Below are positions 22,615 through 33,350 of a stretch of 64,000 bases of DNA, piece after piece; positions within the stretch are counted from its first letter, which is position 1, and each line of letters begins with the position of its first letter. The translations under genes were made by a program, and so were the position numbers. The notes beneath the pieces were generated by a model that searched no databases, was not told the origin of the DNA, and saw only the letters and a program-made list of their open reading frames with translations. Origin of the DNA: Lycium barbarum (taxonomy: Eukaryota > Streptophyta > Magnoliopsida > Solanales > Solanaceae); assembly GCF_019175385.1 (NCBI RefSeq), contig NC_083344.1:56854782-56918781 (forward strand). Direction: 5' to 3'.

Positions 22615-23072
22615 TGATGCAATAATCAATACGAAAATGAAGAAAAAGGACAAGAAAGTAAAGGATAGATAATTTGACACAACTAAAGACCCAAATTAGC
22701 AACCAAAGTTCTTAGATTAACTTGACCTCTAATTTAGGAACTAAAGTGCACCAAACTCATAGGATGACCAATAGGGATTTAACACCCTAATAAACAATCC
22801 TCTCACAAGTTCACAATCTCAAGCTTAGCAAGCTCTCAACACTCAAAAGAGTTTTACAATCTCAAAATACGAATAATCAAAATAGTCTAAGTCTTCCATG
22901 AAGAAAAAAAGAACTATTTATACTATGCTAGAAATAAAAGATAGCAAAATGACATAAACACCCTTAATGAGACAAGGGCCTTGTTTGGCTATTCTTCTTT
23001 CTTCAAAATCATGAAATCTCTTTTGCAAGAATAGCCAACTCTTCATCTTTTAGCCATTGTGGTAACTTCCCA
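22615..23072 (-). repeat. E7 3' LTR (about 458 bp)
   Basis: From TGGGAAGTTACC (23072), directly after a purine run GGGGAGAAGAAGAGGAAA, to TATTGCATCA (22615). A TATA box lies about 150 bp in. The 5' boundary is inferred from the purine tract and TG; the second LTR copy is outside the window, so the length cannot be confirmed. Confidence 0.6.
22915..22922 (-). promoter_or_regulatory. TATA box in E7 LTR
   Basis: TATAAATA on the minus strand, in context AGTATAAATAGTTC, at a sensible distance into the LTR for an RNA polymerase II promoter. Confidence 0.6.
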
Positions 23073-23190
23073 TTTCCTCTTCTTCTCCCCAAGCAATCAT
23101 CATCAACAAATGGACTTGGGATCCAAGATGCTCATCAAAAGTATGCTCAAGAGCCTCCCGCTTCATGAATAGGCTTTGGAAGTGTTGTAA
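23073..23190 (-). other. E7 3' untranslated stretch with purine tract
   Basis: Non-coding. On the minus strand it ends in GGGGAGAAGAAGAGGAAA (23090-23073), the likely polypurine tract. Confidence 0.55.
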
Positions 23191-26100
23191 TTACCAGGCT
23201 TGGCTCCTTGTAAATGGCCTTGAGGCAAGTGGGCTTGCATCATTCTCCCCAGCTTGAAGAGAATTTGTCCTCAAATTTGATGGCTCATCACTTTCCATTA
23301 CCATGGGAGATAGGTCACAAATGTTGAAGGTGTTGTGAACTTGATATTCCGGAGGGAGATCAATTTTGTAGGCATTATCATTAAGCCTCTCAAGGACTTC
23401 AAAGGGACCATCCCCACGCGGCATCAAATTTGTCTTCCTCTTGTTTGGGAATCTTTCTTTTCGGAAGTGCACCCACACCCAATCTCCCGGTTCAAGGACC
23501 ACCCTTTTTCTCACTTGGTTTGCCCTTTTCGCCACCTTTTGATTGTTCTTTTCAAGTTAGAGCCTTGCCTTTTCATGGATCTTCTTCATAGCTTAGGCTC
23601 TCTTGTTACCATCTAAACTCAATACCACAGCTTGAGACAAAGGCGTTAGATCCAAGGGGGTTAGGGGGTTAAAACCATACAACACCTCAAAGGGTGACAT
23701 GCTAATAGTGCTATGAATAACTCTATTATATGCAAATTCTACTATAGGCAATTGGTCTTCCCAAGAGGCTAGCTTCCCTTTTACCATGGACCGAAGCATA
23801 GAACCTAAAGTCCTATTGACAACTTCGGTTTGGCCATTGGTTTGTGGGTGGCAAGAGGCGGAAAACAATAACTTCGTTCAAAGCCTACCCCACAATTCAT
23901 TCCAAAAGTGGCTAAGGAATTGGGGATCACTATCGCTCACAATTTTCTTGGGAATGCCATGCAATTTAACTACATTTTCAACAAACAAGAAAGAAATGTG
24001 GAGAGCATCATCAACCCTATGGCAAGCAATGAAATGGGCCATTTTCGAAAAACGATCAGCAACAACAAAGATGCTATCTTTCCCCCTTTTTGTCATAGGC
24101 AATCCCATCACAAAGTCCATGGAAATGTCAAACCAAGGTTGTTGAGGGATGGGGAGGGGAGTGTACAAGCCATGGGGTGGAAGTCTAGATTTAGCTTTTT
24201 GGGTTTCAAGGCATTGGCCACAAATTCGGGCCACATCCCGCCGCATGTCGGGCCAATAGAATTGCTCCTCAAGAATCCCCATTGTCTTGTCAATCCCAAA
24301 GTGTCCCATAAATCCCTCATTGTGTGCCTCCCTCACAAATAACTCCCTCCAAGAGCTCATGGGCACACATATTTGCTTGTTCTTGAACAAGAAACCATCA
24401 AACTTAGAATAGGGAGTAGAAGATCTATCCCTAAGCCACCTTTCCCTTTCCCATTCTTCGCACTCTAGAAAGATTTGTGCAAAGACGGGGTCCTCAGGAT
24501 ACAATGTCTTCAAGCTCTCAAAACCCATAAATTTGGAAGACAAAGTATTGATCAAAACATGTTTCCTTGATAAGGCATCCGCCACTACGTTATCCTTTCC
24601 CTTTTTGTATTGGATTACATAAGGGAAGGATTCAAGGAATTCAACCCATTTGGCATGCCTTTTGTTCAACTTACCTAGGGCCTTAAGATGCTTTAAGGAC
24701 TTATGGTCGGTCCGAATCACAAACTCTTTAGGACACAAGTAGTGTTGCCAATTTCCCAAAGCAAGAATTAAGGCATACAACTCAAGATCATAGGTAGTGT
24801 AATTCAAAGTCGCTCCCTTGAGTTTTTCACTAAAATAGACTATGGGATTTTAGTCTTGCATTAAAACGCCTCCAATACCCACTTTGCTTGCATCACATTC
24901 AATATCAAATATTTTGTCAAACTCGGGTAATTGCAACAATGGTGCGGAGCTAAGCATTTGTTTTAACGTTTCAAAGGCATTAGCTTGCTCCGTACCCCAA
25001 GAAAAAGATTTGTCCTTTCGGATTACTTCGGTCAAAGGAGCGGCTATAGTACTGAATCCTTTAACAAAACGCTTATAAAAACTACCTAAGCCATGAAACC
25101 TTCTTACATCTCCAATGGATTTTGGAGTGGGCCAATTTCTTATGGCTTCTATTTTGGATTCATCAACCTCAACCCCCCTTGAGCTCATAACAAATCCCAA
25201 GAAAACAACTTCATCCACACAAAATGAACATTTATCAACATTGGCATAAAGTTGTTCGTGTCTAAGCACTTCAAACACACATTTCAAATGAATAACATGC
25301 TCATCCATGGTTTTATACACCAAAATATCATCAAAGTAAACAACCACGAATTTGCTAATAAAAGGTATCATCAGATGATTTATCAAACGCATGAAAGTAC
25401 TAGGAGCGTTAGTGAGACCAAAAGGCATCACCAACCATTCATATAGACCAAACTTGGTCTTGAATACGGTTTTCCACTCATCTCCGGGTTTCATCCGGAT
25501 TTGATAATACCCACTCCTAAGATCTACCTTAGAGAATACGCATGAACCATTCAACTCATCAAGCATGTCGTCAATACGAGGTATGGGATGGCGATACTTT
25601 ACTGTTATCTTGTTGATGGCCCGACAATTAACACACATGCGCCATGATCCATCTTTCTTTGGCACCAAGATCACGGACACGGCATAAGGACTCATACTTT
25701 CTCTCACAACTCCCTTTAGAAGGAGTTCATCCACTTGCCTTTGAAGCTCCTTAGTGTCATCCGAGTTGGCCCTATAAGCCGGTTTGTTTGGTAGTTGAGA
25801 CCCCGAGACAAAGTCAATTTGGTGTTCAATTCCCCTCAAGGGCGGTAATCCCTTGGGGAGTTCCGTTGGGAACACATCATCAAATTCCTGCAAAAAAGAA
25901 GAAATAGAGCTAGGAAAAGAAGGGGTTAGTTCATTAGTGTGCAATGCATAGTCCCTATGCATGAGGAGAATCACCGGTTGACGCTCCCCCAATTCCTCCC
26001 TAATTTCCCCACTATTTGTCAAAAGAGACATCTTGGTTTTTCCTCTAAGCTCTCCTTTCTTTCCATTCATCTCTTGATAACTACTCTCCTCTACTCCCTC

Positions 26101-26226
26101 TTCCCCCACATTATTCTTTTGTAATGCACCATGACCCTTCTCCTTTAACTCCCTCATTTTGTTATAGATCTCACCCACTTGGGAGGGGGTCATGGGATTA
26201 AAGACATGTTTTACACCATTGTGGAC
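23191..26226 (-). pseudogene. E7 pol: RT, RNase H, integrase (four stops)
   Basis: One reading frame runs from 26226 to 23191 with stops only near 24850, 23875, 23590 and 23545, so it is close to intact. RT shows ILVPKKDGSWRMCVNCRAIN, KVDLRSGYYQIRM, FGLTNAPSTF and the catalytic YFDDILVY (about 25330). RNase H shows ECDASKVGIGGVLMQ and [10 protein letters not shown]. Integrase shows [39 protein letters not shown] and HPQTNGQTEVVNRTL. The C-terminus has EPGDWVWVHFRKERFP and RPFTRSQAW without an obvious chromodomain. A short linker (MTPSQVGEIYNKM) joins it to protease across the E8 insertion. Confidence 0.92.
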
Positions 26227-26231
26227 AAGGG

Positions 26232-27252
26232 TGTTACACCTCGGAAATTTCTCCGTACTTGTATGATGTGTGGAATGATGAAAAGTTGAGTGAATGATGT
26301 TTTATTAAGTCGGGAATGGCTAATTAAGAATTTTTGGAAATAAGAAAGTCGCGGAAAATTTTTCAGCCCAGTGGTCGTATATGGCACTATACGGCCCGTA
26401 AAGTGGTTTACGGACCGTATAGTGCAATCGTCCTCTAGCTTGTCAAAAATCCCAACTTTTTGTAAATGTTGAATATGGTTAAATACGACCCAGTTTACGG
26501 CCCGTAAACTGGTTTACAGACCGTAAACCAGGTCGTAAACTACCATGTCCATCAGCCAAAACTTTCTGTCTTTGAAATGGTTAAATACGACCACAGTGGA
26601 CGGACCGTAAATCAAAATACAGTCCGTATATGGTGGTTTACGACCACTGTTCACCCCGACAAGAATTCATTAAAGATCAGATTTTGTGATTTTAAAAAGG
26701 GACTTAGGCTTCATATTATTTCATTATTCATCCAAAAACTCAAGAGACCTCTAGAACATTCCAAATAATTCCTCCACAAGAATTCAAGAGAATTAAAGGG
26801 AATATCAAGACCAACAACACTAATTTCATGGAATCAAGTGTAAGAACACATCAAAGAATCTTCTAAGTCAAGAAATTCTCAAGAAGGTGGAACTAGGGTT
26901 TTGGCTAATTGAAGTATTTCCACTTAAGGATTGTTCAACCATCATCCAAGGTAAGTTTCATGATTGTTCCATGTTTTTTGAAGTATTGGAAAGCTTAGAC
27001 ACTTGAAATGTAGAAGAACAGAGAAATGGGTCATTATTGAGTGAATAGTGACATAAATGAATGATAGTAGAATTGAACTATGAATGTTGAAGTGTTGTGA
27101 GTACAAATACGTTATAAATGATGTTTATATCATGAAACAAGCACTAAATGCATGAAAACGCAAGAATGAGCTAGAAGTAGAAATAAGGGAAAATTGGAGG
27201 AAAATGGTGGATTTTGCCAAATGTACGTATGATGAATGTTGGGAGTTGATAT
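26232..27252 (+). repeat. E8 5' LTR, first part
   Basis: TGTTACACCTCGGAAATTTC start. The U3 contains about six ACGG-N-CCGT palindromes, some inside longer inverted repeats (about 26372-26650), for example CACTATACGG/CCGTATAGTG. It is interrupted at GATAT by E9. Confidence 0.92.
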
Positions 27253-30200
27253 TGTTATGTCCCGTATTTTCGTATAATGGGAAATCAAGAAAATAAATAA
27301 GACTTGTGTGTGTTGAGGAAATAATTTGATTCAAGTTGCTATGCTCATGTTGATTATGGAATCATTGATGTCAAGACCTCGGGGAAGGCCGAGGGTAAAT
27401 TTGGAATTTTAGAAATTAGTTCCGGGAATTACCAAACGGGACATTTCACGAATTGGGCCAAGTTTGGACAACAAGGAATTGAAGCCCAAGTCCTTGAAGA
27501 GGCCGGCCAAGGGGGGGGGGGGGGGGGGCAAGCCCAAGCCCATTTCATTAAGGTCATGTGCTATGCACATAACCTATGAGTGGATATATATCAAGCACAC
27601 TTGGTAATTATCAAGAAAATAGATAAAAAAAATCAAGAACATAAAGAAAGAGGGGTTTCGGCCACTAGAGAGAAAAAGAAAGAAAAATTTCCAAGCTTGA
27701 TTGTTGATCCAAAAATCTCAAGTTTTACATAGTTGTGGAGTACTCAAGACGCTCTCCGACGTGATACAAGTAGTTTGGAGAAAGAGCGACGTTTGCGACA
27801 AGTCGGAAATTCAAGAAAAAGGTAAGATTTTTATGTTTTAATGTTATGAAATGGATATATATGTGTTAGTGATTGGATTAGTGTGAAGATTGTGGGATGA
27901 GGTTGTGTTTGTGCATGGTGTGTGTGTATATAAAAGGGTGTGTTTGGCCGTGAGTCCCATGTGGTGCAAGGCATAAGAATTTTATCTTGTTTAGTTTGAA
28001 TAATGTGTTGTTGTGATCTTTATGTCGTAAAGGATCGATTAAAGAATTGAGTTGGTGCTAGAAAATAATTTCGGACGTTATCGGAAAGTGTATACCTTTG
28101 GTATATTTGTATATATCATAGTATATTTATGATACTAAGGACTTTAAATATGATTTATGGGCGATGATAATGAATTTGGAATGAAACGACGCAAGTTAGA
28201 ACGTTCGTCGTAACTTTTGGTGTTTTGAATGAAAATTGGAAAGTAATGAACTTTGAATAAGTTTGTATGTGGTTTGGAACTTGTTGGTGGTGTGTTTGGA
28301 TAATTTTGAATGAGTGAATGAATGGACTAATGTGGAAATAGATTTGGAATCTTGAAGTTTGAATATAGAATTACCAACTTATGTAATAAGGTGCCATTTT
28401 GAAGTTAGTGTGTTTGATTGTGATTCGTATTGTGTATTGATGTTTGGGCTGTTGATGTTGTTATATTTTGAGCCGAGCTAAGTCTCGGGGGTGTTAGATT
28501 TATAGGGGAAGTGCTGCCGAAATTTCGGTAGCCAAATATAGCCCAAAGACTAGAATGTTAATTCTCATGAATAGTAACTGGTAAAAGTGACCATTTGCAG
28601 TTTCTGGGCGAAACGGGAATTTCGATTTGAGGAGCGTAAGGCGCCAACCAGGTATGTAAAGCCTACCTATCATTCTTTTGGCATGTCCTAGACATACTAG
28701 GTTAAGATCGGCCCCTCGGGAATAATCCTACTCTTGGAAATCGAGGTTCAAGTTCGAGCACTATTCACTCAGCGCGATTGAACCCTCTTTGTCACATTTG
28801 GTTAAAAGAATGTTCGTACCTCCATAACTTGTGCTGTTGTGTCCGAAACTCTTCGAAACTTTTGTAGATGGCTCTATGGAGCCGAAAGTCTGTGATTTGT
28901 GTCCGCCACCTCAATTTGACTCGAGGTGGGCCCGCGAGCCCCGAGGCTCCCCTTATTCGGTTTGTTTGATTCGTTTGTGTCCGTTATGATCCGCAACCGT
29001 CTGTTTAGGACCCAAGGATGTGTTTGAAACTTCCTATGCCATTAATGTACGTTCTATACTTTGAATGATGTGAGATTTTCGGAAAATGACTTATGAACAG
29101 TTTTCTTGCGAATTTGGCAGTTTGGAACTTCGTAACTTTTATACGCATACTTTGATCAGTCTGATTCCTACTCCGATCCTTCGGGCGTCAGTATATACCT
29201 CTACGTAAACTATATGTTAAGTCCGACAAATTATTTTTGATATGCATATGATTTCTGCACTACTCTGTTCGTGTTGTCTGCTATGATTTCGTTCGTCGGT
29301 ACCCGGGCCGACTTTGTGATCGTGCGCACTATAATATATTCGGGAGTTATGATGTGTTACGGTTTCCGAGGCCTCGCCATAGGGCCGGTTACCGTTTATG
29401 GAGTTATGATGTGATATGGCATTTGATACGTTCTGATGATATGATGTGTGTGTGATATGATGTGTCTGGAGATTGTACGGAGATTTGAAACCTTCTGGAG
29501 TTATGATGTGTTGTGGCACCAGCGTCGGGGGGTGACCACGTTCCTAAACCCTATACATGATTTGATTTGCATTTGTACGTTCGCCTCCCGCACAGGTTTG
29601 CTTTGTTTGCGATGTTGGTGTGTTGGTTCTTTCTGACTCCAGCTGTGTTTGTGATTTCTGTACCTTCTGCTTTACATACTCAGTACTTCTCCCGTACTGA
29701 CCCCCGTTTCATCGGGGGCTGTGTTTCATGCCCGCAGGTACAGAAGCTCGTTTGGGTGGTCCTCCAGTTTAGGCTACTCATTCTGCTGTGTTGGAGAGCT
29801 CCCCTTTGATCCGAAGCCTACTTTGGTACATGTCTTTTGTTGTGTCTGTATTCTGTACATTTGTGGATGTGTGGGTACGGCGGGGCCCTGTCCCGTCGTA
29901 TGTTCATATGTTCTGTTTTGTCTAGAGGCCTGTAGTCAGATTTGTGGGTCGTGGGTCCGGTGTGTTTGCATGTGAGTCTGTTTTACGATCTTAAGTGGCC
30001 CGTACGCTACTATGGCCAAGTCGGCCTCTGAGTTTGTATGTATGTGTATGCATTTGGGGGCGATGTGCATTCCGCCACCCTTCTGATGTGTGTGTGTGAA
30101 ATTTGGCGATGTATATTCCGCCTCCTTTCTGATTTGTGATTTGTTTGATCTGTACGGGCGACTGCTTAGGATAAGTGTTCGGTAGTTGTCTGATTGCGAT

Positions 30201-30320
30201 GTTGAGTTCGAATAACGTACGTTGAGTTTGGTCGAGTCTGATTACGATGATTTGGGTGTGAGTTCGTTTGGGGTGTCCCGGAAGGGCACCAGTCGCGGCC
30301 CACGGGGCTGGGTCGTGACA
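27253..30320 (+). repeat. E9 5' LTR
   Basis: TGTTATGTCCCGTATT to GGCTGGGTCGTGACA. It holds a G-run near 27512-27528, CCGAG/CTCGG and CTGCCGAAA/TTTCGGTAG inverted repeats (about 28470-28525), donor-like CCAG/GTATGT (28652) with GGCATG following, and the three-hairpin module. The small ORFs here recur in the 3' LTR only because the copies are identical, so none is called. Confidence 0.93.
29681..29737 (+). promoter_or_regulatory. Three-hairpin LTR module (E9 5' LTR)
   Basis: CAGTAC/GTACTG, CCCCC/GGGGG (loop GTTTCATC), CTGTG/CGCAG (one G-U pair), then GTAC. Confidence 0.76.
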
Positions 30321-30324
30321 AAAG

Positions 30325-30417
30325 TGGTATCAGAGCGGTTTGTCCTCGGAATGTCTACAGGCCGTGTCTAGTAGAGTCTTGTTTATCGATGTGTTGTGCA
30401 CCACATCTATAAACAGG
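30325..30417 (+). promoter_or_regulatory. E9 primer-binding site and leader hairpin
   Basis: TGGTATCAGAGC at 30325-30336. Hairpin at 30378-30417 with loop TTGTGCAC and palindrome GTGCAC, essentially the same as in E5, E10 and E11. Confidence 0.82.
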
Positions 30418-30613
30418 AAGCTACAGGACATCTAGGATGTTGTGTTACCCTTTCTTGGGATCTTAGATCGTGCGATAAAGCTATACTGTTAGGATGGTTC
30501 CTCCCAACGAATTGCTGTGTTCACAGCAAGGCTCCGAAAAGAATGTTAGCGTCAGTATTTGGGGAAAAATGATTCTGACCCTCTTCCTGCAGGTGATTGT
30601 AGGTTGGTGAAGG

Positions 30614-31195
30614 ATGAAGAGGACGGCTTCCGACGATGAGGATGGGGGTGCCAAGAAGGCCCCCAGGCTGTCACCGGGGCCGAGTAGGCAAGACCCCAGT
30701 TACTCGATCGAGACGGATCCTTCAGAGGATTCCCCGGGGGATAGCTACGATACGGATCCGTCGGAGGACCCCTCTACGACTCCTCCAGAGTCCCCGATTC
30801 CTGGGGCGGAGGATCCCGTGGAGGATGGCTACGACACAAATATCTCGGAGGATCTAGTGATGACCCCTCCGGAGCTTCTTACCTCCGCGGAGGAGGATAG
30901 TGATGAGGCAGGCCCATCGGAGCATTCTTCTGGGATGACTCAGGAGGAGATTTTCAAATATGCGCCAGCTCTTATCGTTAGGGAGAACCCTGATAGCCCA
31001 GCCACCTCGGAGAGTGCTATGGATTTCTCCGGTTCTTGGCCTGGGTCGTCAGTGAGCCAGGATTTGTCCGATCGTCCGTATCCCTCCGATTCAGATGCGG
31101 GTGATAATGGAGACCGGATAGGCAGGGAGCAGACAGACGTGGATGATAGTGGACATACCTCTCACGGCAGCTCCCCAGGTCAGACCCGATATTGA
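30614..31195 (+). CDS. E9 acidic Ser/Pro-rich ORF, function unknown
   Basis: 193 residues, not recognised. It starts with a basic, nuclear-signal-like stretch (KR, then KKAPR within residues 2-18), followed by a long Asp/Glu/Ser/Pro-rich chain: about 45 acidic against 12 basic residues, with few hydrophobics. That suggests an intrinsically disordered, nuclear or basic-protein-binding protein. An internal repeat is visible: YDTDPSEDPSTTPPE and YDTNISEDLVMTPPE, with a weaker third copy before them. The DNA is GC-richer than the surroundings. E10, a relative, lacks the segment. The polypyrimidine-AG CTCTTCCTGCAG lies about 22 nt upstream and could be an acceptor. It could be a captured host fragment. 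It is open for 194 codons in a recent element, but coding status is unproven. Confidence 0.55.
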   Translation: MKRTASDDEDGGAKKAPRLSPGPSRQDPSYSIETDPSEDSPGDSYDTDPSEDPSTTPPESPIPGAEDPVEDGYDTNISEDLVMTPPELLTSAEEDSDEAGPSEHSSGMTQEEIFKYAPALIVRENPDSPATSESAMDFSGSWPGSSVSQDLSDRPYPSDSDAGDNGDRIGREQTDVDDSGHTSHGSSPGQTRY

Positions 31196-31912
31196 TTATT
31201 TATAAGTGTATGAGTTTTTAGAATTTTCTATATGTGTATGATATTCGCAAAACGTTGTCCTATGAAGACGACGGAAATTTAAAGGAATTAGAGACCGGGT
31301 GACCCAAGGCAAGGGCGACTAAATATCCCCACCGTCCGAGTGATTTTGGAAATCCTGGATGAAGGTAAACAGGAAAACGCCTCCGATGCCGTTTGAGTTG
31401 GGCACGTGTGGTAAGTGTCGACGATGTTATAATTCCTATTTGAAGTCATCAGCCCTGTGTGGCTGCGTTACGACGTGATATGATGTGTATGTGTGTACAT
31501 ATGTGTTGGCCCTGTGAGGCGTGGTTGGTATTTCTGGTGTGCAGGTTTCGGATAGTAAGAAATACAGAGGAAACTCTGCCCAAATTTTTCCAGAAATATA
31601 GAAGTAAATATGTAGACTAAGTACAAAAGGCCCCGCGATACTTATCGGGCTTTAGTTTTCTTCTGTCGGTGGCCAGAGAACACCTTACGGTGGCATTTCT
31701 ATCGGATCACATCGACTATTTGGAGGCTTAAATTCGTGGGTTAGTTGTGATCATAAGTATAGGTGTATGAAAGTGAATGTTGGAAATTCAGAAAGGCGAC
31801 AAGGTAATGGTACGGCTTAGCCGAGAGTGGGACCCGCTACGAAAAATTTCCGAAAGATTTGCTAAGACCCCGTTTGGCCTAAAATTGCGTGACAAAGGTC
31901 GTGCAGGGCAAT
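31196..31912 (+). other. E9 internal non-coding region before the 5S-like module
   Basis: No gene. It contains segments shared with E10 (43550-44113): CCTCCGATG...GAGTTGGGCA, a donor-like GTGTG/GTAAGT near 31410, the GGCCCTGTGAGGC block near 31510, and GAGGAAACTCTGCCCAAA also found after pol in E2 and E8. It reads as a residual 3' part of an autonomous ancestor plus unknown sequence. Confidence 0.6.
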
Positions 31913-32029
31913 TGATGGAATTATATCAGCCCTAACGCATCAAAATGCGTGAAAGTTTCGGGGTTAAGCGTGCTCAAGCCAGAGCAATTCTGGGATGGGT
32001 GACCCCCTGGGAAGTAATGCAAAGTTTTT
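31913..32029 (+). ncRNA. 5S-rRNA-like module in E9
   Basis: Aligned by eye, without gaps, to the plant 5S rRNA as I remember it: about 73 of 103 positions agree, rising to about 44 of 53 in 31963-32015. GTTAAGCGTGCT (box A region) and GGATGGGTGACC (box C region) are exact; the intermediate element and the middle arm are diverged. A TTTTT run at 32024-32028 sits where RNA polymerase III would stop. In cells 5S rRNA is a ribosomal RNA transcribed by RNA polymerase III from this internal promoter. Cassandra elements carry 5S sequence in their LTRs; here it is internal. Whether it is transcribed is unknown. Confidence 0.72.
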
Positions 32030-32479
32030 CATAAGTGTAAGTATGATTAATGTAGATGGGAATTTGAGGTAACCAAAAGGTAATAGGATGTGTGTGGAGT
32101 AATTAGTGCCCTTTCGAGAGTCGCGCGGAACGAGGCGGACTAAATGGGCAAAAAGGAAAGGGTACAACACTTCTTGGGAAATTGAACGAATTTGAATAAC
32201 AGCCAGAGATGTTCGCCAGTAAGGTATGAGTAAACGTGTGTATGTGCATGTGTGTATATGATTTTCATTCAGTGCCATGTGGGTTGAGAGCCGAGCCCCG
32301 GAAACTAATGTGGTGGTAAATAAAAGATAAGCAGTGTGAGTAATTGGAATCCTTGAAGGAGTAGGTACGTAAGACGCAAGGTAAATTGTGTGACGACTTG
32401 GTGAATGAGTTTGCAAATAAAGGGGCATTCTCATGAATTATTGGAGCTTTAATATGAATGATTTGATTCTAAATTGACA

Positions 32480-33020
32480 TCCCATCTGTGGTGCTTCTGC
32501 ACTTCCGATTCCGATGAGGCTCTACCTAGTACACCTCTGTACTTCTGCGTTCGACTAGGTTCCCGTCCGATGAACCTTTTGTGCGTTTGATTCTGAATCC
32601 GTTCTTGTCTGGCGCACCTCTGTGGGTCTGAATCTGGATATAAATCCGTCTGATATGCTTCGGTGCGTTTGATTTTGACCGCGTGTGTGTTTGATACACT
32701 TCGGTTTGACTGGTCGCAACTTTGTATGAAACAATCCTGTATATTTGATTCTGATTTCGGATCCGTTCGATATGAGTCCATACGTTTGACTTCAATTGTG
32801 AATCTGTCTGGTGTATCTTCGTGTGTTGATTCTGCTTACAAATTCGTCCGATACGCCTTTGTACGTCTAACTCCGAGCCCAGATTTGTTTGACACATCTC
32901 AGTCTGTCTGATATACTTCCGTACCTCTGACTTCGACTACGAATCCGTCCGCCATAGTTGAGTATGTCTGCCTCCGATTATGAATCCGTCCGGTTTTAGT
33001 TCTGAATCTGTTTGGCATGA
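32480..33020 (+). repeat. CT-rich ~40-bp imperfect repeats (E9)
   Basis: Many degenerate copies built on GATTCTGA / TCCGTCTGATA / CTTCGTACGTCTGA. The same array type occurs in E10 (44690-45070). Open minus-strand frames across it arise from the repeat period and are not genes. Confidence 0.75.
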
Positions 33021-33314
33021 AGTGTCTGATATGAAGTAAAGTGAGATTACGACGATGTGGTAAGGAAACTCAGGAGTGTGAAAAGAAGATGATATTGACG
33101 ATGATGTCTGGAAAGTGTCCGTCCCTTACAAGAATATAGTGCAGAGTTCGGTGATTACGTAGAGTATGAGAAAATGTATTATGAAGGTATTTGAGTCAGT
33201 GATGTGAAAAAAATCTACCCTAGTATTGGTAAAGAAGACATGTCGGAGAAATCAATAAAGGACAACTATCAAGAGAACCCTCCCGGAGTAGTACGACACC
33301 CATGAGTTCGATTC

Positions 33315-33350
33315 AACATTCGAGGACGAATGTTCTTAAGGGGGGGAGAA
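33315..33350 (+). promoter_or_regulatory. E9 polypurine tract and upstream hairpin
   Basis: AACATTCG-AGGA-CGAATGTT (33315-33334), then AAGGGGGGGAGAA (33338-33350) directly before the 3' LTR. Confidence 0.86.

Noticed and set aside
23191..23535. C-terminus of E7 integrase considered as a separate host gene
   Set aside because: It continues the pol frame after two stops and matches the usual integrase C-terminal text; no independent start or promoter.
29217..29519. 100-codon minus ORF found twice (also 35310-35612)
   Set aside because: Duplicated only because the two E9 LTRs are nearly identical; it overlaps structured LTR sequence and has no recognisable domain.
30636..30857. Second overlapping frame in the acidic ORF of E9
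   Set aside because: Arg-rich shadow frame of 73 codons produced by GC-rich repeats of the longer frame.
31964..32434. 156-codon minus ORF over the 5S-like module
   Set aside because: Antisense to a structured RNA-like segment and broken in E10; not a gene.
32449..32897. Overlapping minus-strand ORFs of 110-123 codons
   Set aside because: They follow the period of the CT-rich repeats and are shadows; the same appears in E10. No homology or start context supports them.
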